From NCBI GenBank assembly GCA_009760855.2, contig WPIO01000001.1, positions 12,447,501-12,511,500 on the forward strand: DNA of 64,000 bases, read 5' to 3'. Each line of letters starts with the position of its first letter. The first letter of the stretch is position 1. The position numbers were made by a program, and so were the translations under genes. Shown here piece by piece: positions 49,301 through 56,500 of this stretch. Source of the DNA: Cristatella mucedo. Taxonomy: Eukaryota > Bryozoa > Phylactolaemata > Cristatellidae. The notes under the pieces are model-generated. The model saw only the letters and a program-made list of their open reading frames with translations. It was not told where the DNA came from and ran no database searches.

Positions 49301-51745
49301 CAAAGACCACATTTTTAAAAGAAGCTTAGGGTTTTTGCTGACTTAAAGCATATTCTCTATAACATCACATTCTCGTGGCAAGTCATACTCGGACATCCAA
49401 TAACTAGCAAGCAGAATCTACTCCAGTCAGGTCGAGCGCTTATGAAAAGCTGCTAATTTTGCAGTTGAGTGTAAGAGCTTTGCTGGTCTATCACTATTTG
49501 GTACAGTGCTACCTGGTTGGGTAAAACACAACGGCTCCTACCAATGAGTCTCACGTACTGTATGGCTTGCCATCATCGATCATCGCACCTGAAACTACTG
49601 CCAACTGAGCTAACAGCAAGAGTCTTCCACTACCTCAGCTTCCAGATCGACGAATGGTTTTGCAATGTATCAGCTTTGGGAACACAGCTGGCTCGCCAGC
49701 CTGAGCTTCATCTGCCGGCAGTATCTGTGGGTATTGGCTAGCAAAGCATCCCCGGTGGCCTCTGGTCAATCGTCAGCTGATAAACGTCGGCGATTCCGAC
49801 CACTGCCCGTGTGCTATGCAACTTGCAGAGTAGGAAGGAACTTAGATGGTCGTGCATCCGATGAAGGGTTAGCATAGTCACTCACCATTATATTTTTCAA
49901 ATCTGAGAATGGGCACAGACTAGAAAAGTACAGCACTTTCACAAAGCACCATGCAAAGTGCCTCGAATAGCCCATAAGGCTCGAGTAGGAAAACACAAGT
50001 GTGACACTTGACTCTATTTAATATGTATATAAAATAATTTCTAGCCATATTTCTAACAAAGCTGGCATATTTTATAATTACTATAATAATTCTATAATTC
50101 TAGCTAACAGAGCAACGACAATACTTAGCTTTCACTTTGCTTGGAATTTTATTGGCATACATATGATTCAATATCTTTCCGGTAATAGCCGACACAGCTT
50201 ACATCGCCTCACAATATAGTTACTGCTGCTGCAGCAAAATACTAGCTAAGAAAGCAAGGCAGTGAAGTAGTAGCAGCTATGCTGAGCAGTTGCTTGAACA
50301 CACAGACACACACACACACATACACTCTCTCTCTCTCTCTCTCCTCTACTTGTTGCTCCTTCCCTCTCCTTGTATATCTCTCGCATCCTCTAACTCTGTA
50401 TTTATCACTTGCTGTTCTGATTTTTCTTGTTCAGTCTCAGATTGCAATATAGTTTTTCCCAAATAGCTGCTGGAAACCTGAAATCTACACTCGAACACTG
50501 ACTGGTGTTGATGGCAATGATGGTCCGGCTAAATGCAGGCAGGATTACTGTGCTTGTTACTCTGCCATGGACACCTTTACGGTAGCATCCAGCATCTTAC
50601 TACTTCAAGCTATGTTGGGTGCTCTACAGCCACAGGCTATAATAGTGCCTGCCAAGCGCCTAAAAGGGAGAAGACTATGACAGCATAAGCTTTTGCAATG
50701 CCAAGTAAAATTGCAAGTAAAGGAAGATAATTATGCAAGCATGCATGAGCATACCAAACCTCCATATACATTGCGCAACAGTAAATTTAACTGAGACAGC
50801 TCACTCCTCCTAGGTGTGGACTGCTAGGACATACAACCAGGCATCTGAAGGCTAGTGCCATTCTGTTAAAAGGTTACATGTATACATTCCTATTTGGTTA
50901 TGATCATCTAGAAGGATCACCGAAGGGAATGTGCCGAGATAATCAAAGAACATCTTATATGTAGCTTTATGAGTACAACTTAAGCCTCGTAAATGTAACT
51001 GTGAGAGTAACAGGCCACAGAAACCATGAGAAACAAGGCGCAACCCCAGTGCTCACTATAGTAGCCATGATAACAATAATGTATTCGTATAATATTGTGC
51101 TTGTGCCGCGTTCACAGTGACTTGTATTCGAAAAACTTGCACAATCAATATATCACAGACTGGTTAAAGCATTGTGATATGTGTGCCATTTCATATACCA
51201 AAAAACTAAAAACTTTGGCATTATCTAACAGCTTTAGTCATGTCAGCAAGAAATGAACAGAATCGCCATCAATCACTAAGCGAAGAATGCGCACTAGCAA
51301 CCAGAACTTTATGGCCATCGTGCTCGTCACAGCTATTTAAATATAACATGCCAGTGATTACTCACTTCAGCATCCAGTCTTCAGCTTCGGTTCTAAATTT
51401 CCCTACTTCAATTTGGAGCTGAGCTTTTTCGCGGGCCAAAGAATCCAACAGTATCCGAACATCAGATAATTCCGTCTCGAAGAGACGCCTCACGCCGCCG
51501 ACCTCTTTCTGAACTGTATCCTCAAAGCTGACAATGCGATACGAGAGCTGGCAATTCTCAGCCTGCAGATACCGGACTTGGTCAATATAAGCAGCCAGCC
51601 GCGAGTTCAGTCCGGCTAATAACTCTTTCTCCTTCTGCAGATGGCCCCTCGCAAGAGCCACAGTACTACCTTTCTGCGCACGACGGTTACCGTGCTTTTT
51701 TGAATCACTAGGCGCACCCTGTACCGGTAACGCCGGAGCAGCCAT
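22084..51745 (-). CDS. LMN: Nuclear lamin-type intermediate filament protein, whole spliced gene
   Basis: Lamins form the filament meshwork under the inner nuclear membrane. Ten exons (listed separately) join with matching phases into 1740 bases, 579 residues. Residues 1-46 are the head. The rod runs from about 39 to 393, opening with LNSRLAAYIDQVRYLQAEN and closing with LLDIKLSLDLELAAYRSLL, both classic intermediate filament ends. Coil 1B has the lamin length: 66 residues separate the KERDF region from LLRVDLEN, as in human lamin A by hand alignment. A basic motif KRPRR (418-422) sits where lamins carry their nuclear localisation signal. Residues 448-545 match the lamin tail Ig-like fold. 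Oddities: no SP or TP flanks the rod, and no CaaX ends the protein. A cytoplasmic filament of protostome type, which also has long coil 1B and sometimes a lamin tail, is the alternative; the basic motif favours a nuclear lamin. Exon joins are my prediction from GT-AG sites and alignment. Confidence 0.9.
22189..24507 (-). other. Lamin intron 9
   Basis: No recognisable repeat or exon inside. Confidence 0.6.
24508..24630 (-). CDS. LMN: Lamin exon 9 (tail domain end)
   Basis: Forty-one codons between acceptor TATCTAG and donor GTGAGC. It starts VWGMGSGMKTNPRAS, corresponding to the IWAAGAGATHSPP loop, and contains GEWLFSNG, corresponding to NTWGCGNS. The phase is 0 on both sides, joining exons 8 and 10. 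Confidence 0.85.
24664..24755. repeat. CT then TA microsatellite, lamin intron 8
   Basis: CT run to 24718 passing directly into TA repeats to 24755, next to lamin exon 9. Confidence 0.95.
24920..25074 (+). mobile_element. LINE-A 3' tail in lamin intron 8
   Basis: GGAGATTGAGTTCTCTGACG followed by an ATT-repeat tail; only the untranslated end is present, as after 5' truncation. Confidence 0.65.
25428..25955 (-). mobile_element. Two LINE-A 3' ends in tandem, reverse, lamin intron 8
   Basis: Two AAT tails (25428-25442 and 25512-25532) are each followed by the CAGAGAACT(T/C)AATCTCTTT-type tail; the second continues into the reverse-transcriptase end (minus frame PSNPLETVHLVRMLPKPGTH). Confidence 0.65.
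26178..26305 (+). mobile_element. SINE-A fragment
   Basis: B box GGGTTCGAGTCCTG, then GTGATAGCTGAGTTGGCTCT and ATGAGGCTGTTGAATCAAC. Confidence 0.6.
26540..26900 (-). mobile_element. LINE reverse transcriptase fragment, reverse
   Basis: The minus strand reads THGVPLESVLYPLLFSIYT, a decayed form of the GVPQGSVLGPLLF polymerase motif. The family (A or B) is unclear. Confidence 0.55.
28699..28806 (-). CDS. LMN: Lamin exon 8 (tail domain)
   Basis: Thirty-six codons between acceptor TTTTTGCAG and donor GTAAGC. GSWLV and LEYKF align with the GNWQI and LTYRF strands of the lamin tail fold. The length of 108 bp equals the LMNA exon 8 length I recall. The preceding intron is about 4.7 kb and holds a Tc1-like element. 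Confidence 0.87.
29440..29475. repeat. TG/TA microsatellite
   Basis: Short TG run changing to TA inside lamin intron 7. Confidence 0.85.
30727..30835 (-). mobile_element. SINE-B, reverse, with TA repeat at its 3' end
   Basis: TA repeat 30727-30753, then AATTCATTTGTATAGCGCCC and GACCTTAATCTCTATTCAGG as in other copies. Confidence 0.6.
32296..32329 (+). repeat. Left terminal inverted repeat of the Tc1-like element
   Basis: AGTGGCCATAAGTTTTGCTG is the core, 5' part CTATATGCACT. It matches the complement of 33346-33379 apart from a few bases near the outer end. Confidence 0.75.
32466..32533 (+). mobile_element. LINE-B 3' fragment inside a Tc1-like element
   Basis: Contains GTGTGCTATAGAAAACTCTC and CACATAGTCTTTGTGG as in other LINE-B ends, but no pentamer tail. 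Confidence 0.5.
33346..33379 (-). repeat. Right terminal inverted repeat of the Tc1-like element
   Basis: CAGCAAAACTTATGGCCACT core; the inverted partner of 32296-32329. Confidence 0.75.
33548..33773 (-). CDS. LMN: Lamin exon 7 (nuclear localisation motif and start of tail domain)
   Basis: It completes codon 393 and adds 75 codons. A run of five serines, coded by an AGC microsatellite, is followed by the basic motif HKRPRRG, a Ser/Thr-rich linker, and the first tail-domain strands ending IKLRNNTGK (lamin A has VRLRNKSNE). One SP dipeptide (residues 446-447) lies just before the tail fold. The donor is GTGAGC. Confidence 0.9.
33774..34605 (-). other. Lamin intron 6
   Basis: Contains only the C/CT microsatellite. 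Confidence 0.7.
34293..34343. repeat. Poly-C and CT microsatellite, lamin intron 6
   Basis: About eleven C followed by CT repeats. Confidence 0.9.
34606..34826 (-). CDS. LMN: Lamin exon 6 (coil 2 end, rod terminus)
   Basis: Seventy-three codons plus two bases. It carries the helix termination motif LLDIKLSLDLELAAYRSLL followed by EDEER, the most conserved signature of intermediate filaments. From the end of exon 4 to LLDIKL the residue count equals human lamin A. The acceptor is CGTTGCAG and the donor GTAATG. Confidence 0.93.
35078..35203 (-). CDS. LMN: Lamin exon 5 (coil 2)
   Basis: Forty-two codons with acceptor GGATTCCAG and donor GTGAGT. It continues the coiled coil (ITSLNVELAKTVEAS onward). 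The preceding intron is only 81 bp. The exon length, 126 bp, equals the length I recall for the matching exon of human LMNA. Confidence 0.88.
35285..35452 (-). CDS. LMN: Lamin exon 4 (linker L12 and start of coil 2)
   Basis: Fifty-six codons between acceptor CATGTAG and donor GTGGGT. It begins ELKSCQERLE and ends ELEAFYAQK, matching the ELEKTYSAK region of lamins. The middle (DCSGDAEGDQGSF) is acidic and glycine-rich, as expected of linker L12, and is about one residue shorter than in human lamin A. Confidence 0.87.
35453..38373 (-). other. Lamin intron 3
   Basis: No recognised repeat; short frames only. Confidence 0.65.
38374..38523 (-). CDS. LMN: Lamin exon 3 (coil 1B end)
   Basis: Fifty whole codons, acceptor GTTTTAG and donor GTAGGC. 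It contains LLRVDLENRMKSLEEELAF, which matches the lamin segment LRRVDAENRLQTMKEELDF. The residue count from exon 2 fits human lamin A exactly, which supports both junctions. Confidence 0.9.
38810..38870 (-). mobile_element. SINE-B head fragment, reverse
   Basis: GCTAGCACCTTAACCACTAA matches the 5' head of SINE-B, next to an eleven-base G run. Confidence 0.4.
42715..42762. repeat. 14-bp minisatellite
   Basis: AAAATGCAGATCCC repeated three times perfectly, then a partial AAAATG. Confidence 0.9.
42796..43115 (+). mobile_element. LINE-B 3' part in lamin intron 2
   Basis: Collinear with 12253-12602, sharing GTGCGCTATAGAACACTCTC and the end GAGATACATTACATTACC. Confidence 0.65.
45014..45146 (-). 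CDS. LMN: Lamin exon 2 (coil 1B)
   Basis: The acceptor tract ending TTTTTGTAG precedes 45146 and a GTAAGC donor follows 45014. The 133 bases complete codon 127 and add 44 codons, starting HDRKERDFAALQKKL. This carries part of the six-heptad extension of coil 1B that separates lamins from vertebrate cytoplasmic filaments. The previous intron is about 6.2 kb. Confidence 0.88.
46918..47410 (-). mobile_element. LINE-A-related 3' end, reverse, lamin intron 1
   Basis: AAT repeat at 46920-46942, then the conserved tail, then the minus frame SVDSAFSLNALKAWTSLPT, the usual C-terminal motif. Confidence 0.65.
47622..47765 (+). mobile_element. SINE-A
   Basis: B box GGTTCGAATCC, GTGATAGCCGTTAAAGCTCT and the AATGAGGGTAATAAATCAGC end. 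Confidence 0.7.
48050..49190 (-). mobile_element. Second Tc1/mariner remnant, split by a SINE, lamin intron 1
   Basis: Minus strand: an N-terminal piece EGRRIVKLREE near 49.16 kb, then WTIEDWGKVVQSDESKITI (Tc1 transposases have W-x6-WSDESKF) near 48.62 kb and ILQHDNNPQP (normally QDNDPKH) near 48.33 kb. A SINE-A sits between the halves. The frames are broken. Confidence 0.65.
48712..48828 (+). mobile_element. SINE-A splitting the second Tc1-like element
   Basis: GACCAAGGTCGTAGATTCGA (B box), GTGGTAGCCGTAGAGGCTCT and AAAATGAGACAGATGAATG. Confidence 0.55.
50306..50343. repeat. CA and CT microsatellite, lamin intron 1
   Basis: Short CA run, then CT run. Confidence 0.85.
51366..51745 (-). CDS. 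LMN: Lamin exon 1 (head, coil 1A, start of coil 1B)
   Basis: It encodes residues 1-126 plus two bases of codon 127. The ATG at 51745-51743 has A at -3 and G at +4. The head is basic (KKHGNRR) and lacks the SPTR-type mitotic kinase site usual just before the rod. The coil 1A start motif LNSRLAAYIDQVRYLQAEN is intact. The donor is GTGAGT directly after 51366. Confidence 0.92.
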
Positions 51746-51780
51746 ACTATTTTATTGTATTTGCTCCCAAGTTTATTCAT

Positions 51781-51790
51781 CAAGATGGCT
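51781..51790 (+). promoter_or_regulatory. YY1-like motif
   Basis: CAAGATGGCT contains the AAGATGGC core typical of YY1 sites at animal core promoters. It lies 36 bases upstream of the lamin start codon. A second, weaker form (ATATGGCGTC) lies near 52.23 kb. Confidence 0.4.
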
Positions 51791-51816
51791 GACTGCACTA
51801 GTTTGTGGCAAGTAAT

Positions 51817-51822
51817 CACGTG
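51817..51822. promoter_or_regulatory. E-box CACGTG
   Basis: Palindromic E-box in the context ATCACGTGGT, the form preferred by USF/Myc-type factors, 72 bases upstream of the lamin ATG. Confidence 0.35.
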
Positions 51823-52299
51823 GTACGACGCTGCTATAGTTACCGGACGTCGGGGCGTCTCCCACAACACTAGACCGTCTACTGCACACTGCATGGGAAA
51901 ATAAATATTTTTCATGGTCCGATATCAAAGAGAAGAAATTTCCTTCTACTTTCCTTGTGCGATAGCTCTCGTCTTTGGTTTAAGCGAAGCTTAAGCTCGA
52001 GTCTGCCTCACTGCTAGTTGACTGCAAGTGCTAACCCTGCGCCGTGAGGAATCATGTGCGCGTAACACACCAAAATTAGAGCAATAGATAAATTTCATTT
52101 AGTATTTAAGATGACTCAGACAACGTTTGTTAATTATGTTTAAAATGAAGTAAGTTACAAAATGGTCTTAGGCAGCGCCCCCGCGTTTAAAGGACTGCAT
52201 ACGGAGATAACCTCTGACAAACAACAGACCTAATATGGCGTCCAGATGCTAATGAGTGCCCTGACAGCGAGAATTTTCAAAGCATCGCCTCTTTCTTTG

Positions 52300-52436
52300 A
52301 GCTGTATTAGCTCAGGTGAGTAGTTCGGAAGGACTTGAATTCGCAATTTTGTACCATCTGAAGTAGGGTGCCGCCTTTACGTTGTCCCGTTTTCTCCGCG
52401 CCGTCATCGGGTACGATGCCACTTGGGCAACCCGAG
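52300..52436 (+). other. Candidate non-coding first exon of the CXXC gene
   Basis: A strong donor GAG|GTAAGG ends it at 52436. The left edge is unknown. The best partner is the acceptor ending TTTTTAATCGGCAG at 53262, behind a long T tract. The exon contains an upstream ATG at 52416. Confidence 0.45.
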
Positions 52437-53381
52437 GTAAGGGTAAGTCCGGGTATCGGGAGCGCCCGGCTCCTCTGCACCCTGCGGTTGTGTTGGGAAT
52501 CGAGTTGCTGTCTAATTATTGCTAGCGCGCTATTGACACGCGTTACTAAGCACCTTTCTCTGCCTTTGAGTGGATGATTTTTTTCGGCTGCTCGTGTGGG
52601 TTCAGTTTACAGGAAGCGATAAAAGCCAAGTCCGCGTTAGCTGCCTCGCTATGATACCGCAGGTTTCTGCGTTATCTCGGGTGCAGCCTCCAAGATTGAT
52701 GCAGAGATATAGTTGTAGCCATTGTCTTCCCCCTGCTTCCGAAGCCTCGCTCCTTGATCGCCAACAGAGCTTCCTGTTGTCTACCTTCGTTGCATACCGT
52801 AGAGTGGCTGCCCACGGGGCCAGGACGAAATGTTAACGGTACTTTGCTTGCAGTGGATGTAGCCGTCCGGGTGTTGAGAAAGGGGTTGCGCGTGCTAGAT
52901 GCCCGCGTACTGTTGCCATAAGAGTGCTTTCGGTTAGCAAACAAGTTAACATCCCGACGACGCGCCCTAGTGTGCCGTCATTCTTGCTCAGAGAGGGAGA
53001 GGTATTGTAGATTCAAAGTCACTTCGGTAACAATCGTAGCCGTTACTTTCGCCTCAAGATCTCGGAGAGCTCTATGTTAGTATCTGTGCCTGTGGCCGAA
53101 GTTAGCAGCTCGAAAGACACGGTCTAGCTCTTACCGGCTTCAAGTCGGAATGTCGTGCTCTCTAGTCTGGAAGAATAGGCCTCCCGGCCAAACGTAGATC
53201 GGTCGCCCGCAATTTTTACGGGTGTTTGATTTTGCGTCGTGTTTTTTTTTTTTAATCGGCAGCTTGCATTATTGACCGGCTGAAGATGCGATTGCCTTCC
53301 TGCTCGGCCCGGTAGTTCTTAGCAGACAATTTCCGTTGCAGCCTCGCCGCCGTATAACTTAAATGGAGTAACGACGAAGAC

Positions 53382-53516
53382 ATGGCAACTGACGGCACGA
53401 TGATCGACAATGGCAGTGCACCGTCCAAAAAGAAAAGGCGAGGTCGCTGTGGGAATTGCGGACCGTGTCACATAAAAGATGACTGTGGCCAGTGCAAGTT
53501 CTGCCAGAACAAGCAG
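53382..53516 (+). CDS. CXXC gene coding exon 1 (first six zinc cysteines)
   Basis: Forty-five codons. The start context GACATGG is good, and TAA at 53355 is in frame upstream. It encodes KKKRRGRCGNCGPC and CGQCKFCQNKQ, then the donor GTATGC. The exon probably begins at 53263. The intron cuts the domain four residues after the sixth cysteine. Confidence 0.85.
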
Positions 53517-56500
53517 GTATGCCGGTTTCCCGTGCATGGCAGTTCCGAGGGAGACTGCTGACCTGGCTGTGCCCCCCCCCCCTTACCCAGCTATTTGGGA
53601 GGGACTGGGTCTGGGTGCAGTGGCCATGCTAGCTCGGATGCGATTGGCTTGCTGTCTTGTCATCTGCTGCCAGCTCCCATCCTTGCTCTGTCTGCGCCCG
53701 TGCTCTCGGCCAGTAGCTGCAGCAAGCAGGCTGGGTGTCCACCAGCCAGCTGGACTCGGGTTTTTTGCCTCCTGCTGTTCCTGCCTGGTGTGGTTGCTGG
53801 ATTGGCATTCCTTTTGATTTCACCTGCGATGCATCTGTGCACTTAATGAGCTGGCTAGAGCTTGCTGCACCGACCATGCTGGTGGCAGAGGGCAGGGCAA
53901 GGGCCAGCTCTTCCCCTTGCCCATGCTCTCTCTCCCCCACCAGCCCTTCGAGCCTCACTACCAATCGTATGTAGGCCTGGCGCCTCCATGACTTGGCACG
54001 GCTGCTTTTCGTGTGCCGGATAAGCGTGTGCCCGATAAGCGAGCCACCCGACCTGTGAATTTTGTAGTTGCATGTGAGTGTGTGTAAATTTAGATTCTCT
54101 TGGGGAAAGGGTCCTAAGAGGTGCCTTTAACGCTAGCTTGCATCGGATGGCATGTTGGCGAAAGGACATGCACGTCCGTGTTGCTGTTCATTCCGAAACC
54201 AGTGTATATGCATGCGTGTGCACACACAGGCCACCTGCCTAGATACACAATCGGCCTTGGTGCTGGCTATAAGCAGCCTTTGTTTGAGCAGACCGGCCAG
54301 CTGGCTTTATTCGCTGCAGCTGCCCGGCATTATGGGTAGCTTCCCAGCTATGGTGTGCCAGCCGGGTAACAGTGTGCCATCCGATTGTCTTACCCTGCAG
54401 TGATGCATGAAGCTTGCTTGTTTGCCACTCCTTGCAGCAGTGGCTACCATGGTCCTTACCAAATGCCGCCACCCCTCCCCTTCACTCTGAGTGAGAACTA
54501 GCCTGTCAGTCTTGCTTTTCTGCCTGCCCTGATGCCATGTCTTGCTCAACCTCTCCATTCCAGCCTGTGCCGTGGGCCCTATTGTTTCACAAAAGCTGCC
54601 CTCAGTCTGTGCCATGCTCGGAGCATCTGTTCGTGGCTGTAAATGCTCCTTTTGTGGGGAGTATGTAGATGAGCCACTCATTTGGTGATATTGTGCTACT
54701 GCTGCTGCTACCACTGCCTCTGCTACAGCCTGCCTCCCCTCCCCCAGTGCTGCTGGCACTTGCTCTAGGGCCAAATGTTACGTGTTTCTGTCAAAGCTGT
54801 TGCTAGCCAAGTCAGCCGCATGTCGCTGGCTGATGCTTGTCGAAGTAGTGCAGACGAGGGAGCACTGCATTCACTCATGCCTCGGTTGGTATTCTTATTC
54901 GACAGCATCCAGGCGTGTCATCAGTTTTTTGGGCTAGAGCTAGAAACTAGATGTGCCCTTCTCTCCCCTCCCCCCTGCTCTCCACCCCATGCAAGACTAT
55001 TTATCGATGCAGCTGCTATCCCAGCCACGTGCTAATGGAGGGAAAATCTAAATCGAACGATCGGACCGGCAGCGCCGAGCCGGGCCGCCCGAGTCCAGAA
55101 GCTCCAGAAGCTGCCACCTGCGAGTGCTTGCATTTGCATTGATTGTGCTTGTCTCCCTGGTCTCACGGGCGCAACAGTCACGGTGCTTAACTTCCCATCA
55201 CCATGCGACCGTGCAGGTTCTTAAGCAATCTTGCGTACTACGCAAGTGCGTCTACCTGCGGAGTAGACCGCCAGCGAGAGGCGAAGACTGCGCTCTGACC
55301 GGGTGTGCTCGAGACGAGGATGACATCGATGAGCGACATCCTATGTCGGCCAGTAGCGCCGGGTGCCCACAGAGCCCGTACCCGGCGGCCGGCAGCAATA
55401 ATTCGGCACACCGCAGCAGCAACAGCAGGCAGCGGCGGCGATCGAGCTATGGAACCTCCGACAGGACTCGCGGGCCTGGCGACGAGTCTTCTTCTAGTCC
55501 TTTGGATCACCCTGACGGGTATGAGCGTACTGCTGCAGCAGCAGCATTATTGTCCCCTGCTTGCGTGTTCAAAGTGGGACTTGCCTACTGAGCAAGAGTT
55601 TTTAGCAGAAGCTGCTGTGTCACTCTGCATAACTCACATTTCCTCACTCTCATGCACACGCTTGCGCACGAAAGCAACCCTGAAGATGCAAATGCACACA
55701 CATTTGTATGTGGGCATGCATGCACGCAACACTAAACTCTCTCTCTCTCCTCTCTCTCTCTCTCACCTTAAGCTCTCTCACTCTTAAGTGTCTATGTATA
55801 TAGGTATATATGGAGTGCACACTTATTTTTAGTCAGTTTCCTTTGGTTGGTACTTTTACCAGGCAGTTGTGTTTAGCAATTTTTAGCATTTTTGTGGCTC
55901 CGTTGTTATATGAGTATCCGAATTGCTCACAAATCAGACTCTTCGTTGAGAAGTCCTATGTACATTATTCTTATGTATTGTCAACCAGGTCTATCGGTGG
56001 TCTGACCATTTCTGCTCTCTTGTGATTGGTTGTCTTTGGCAATAACAAGGCTTAATGCCTCCTTGACTTAATCCCTAATATTTTAGATCAATTCTGTTGA
56101 CGTGCCTTCAAGACAGTATCCTATTTTGATCCTGCTTCTAATAGGTGCTTGGCCACGTGTATGCTCTTGCCTTAGCTCTTTTGTTCTAGCTTGTGACACC
56201 GTGGCTGCTTGGTATTTCATACAACGGTTGTGCCTTACCATGTTCAGCCTTTGTCTCCCATTTACTCTCTCTCTCTCTCTTATCTCTTTCTCACTGTCAT
56301 TCTCTTACTTGCTTGCATCTCCACTCTATGTATTTGTATATCTATTTATCTATCTGTACTTGTCTCAGTCTGACTGTCTCTCCTCGGATGATGTTCATGG
56401 TAGAGATGTGCTGCTGTCAAGTAATAGTTATGTAAGGGTGGAAGCATCGAGGTACACTTCCGGCTTCTTTGGTGGTGGCACAGTCCTTGCACCATAGTAT

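Larger units (their letters stand above)
45147..51365 (-). other. Lamin intron 1
   Basis: Contains a LINE-A end, SINE-A copies, the second Tc1-like element and a CA/CT array. 49.2-50.3 kb and 45.2-46.9 kb show nothing recognised. Confidence 0.7.
51746..53262. promoter_or_regulatory. Shared 5' region of the divergent lamin and CXXC genes
   Basis: The two start codons are about 1.6 kb apart and face away from each other. The stretch is richer in CpG than the flanking introns, notably near 51.84 kb and 52.15-52.5 kb, and contains YY1-like and E-box motifs. I did not find an obvious TATA box for either gene. The right part is probably the first intron of the CXXC gene. Confidence 0.55.

Noticed and set aside
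54307-54774. 155-codon minus frame inside CXXC intron 1
   Set aside because: Overlaps spliced-out DNA of a supported gene, no motif, no splice signals on that strand.
53517-55216. A hidden small exon encoding KFGG to complete a KDM2/CFP1-type CXXC domain
   Set aside because: By eye no TTYGGNGG-type sequence with flanking splice sites; the closest, at about 53597, reads LFGRD and lacks a donor.
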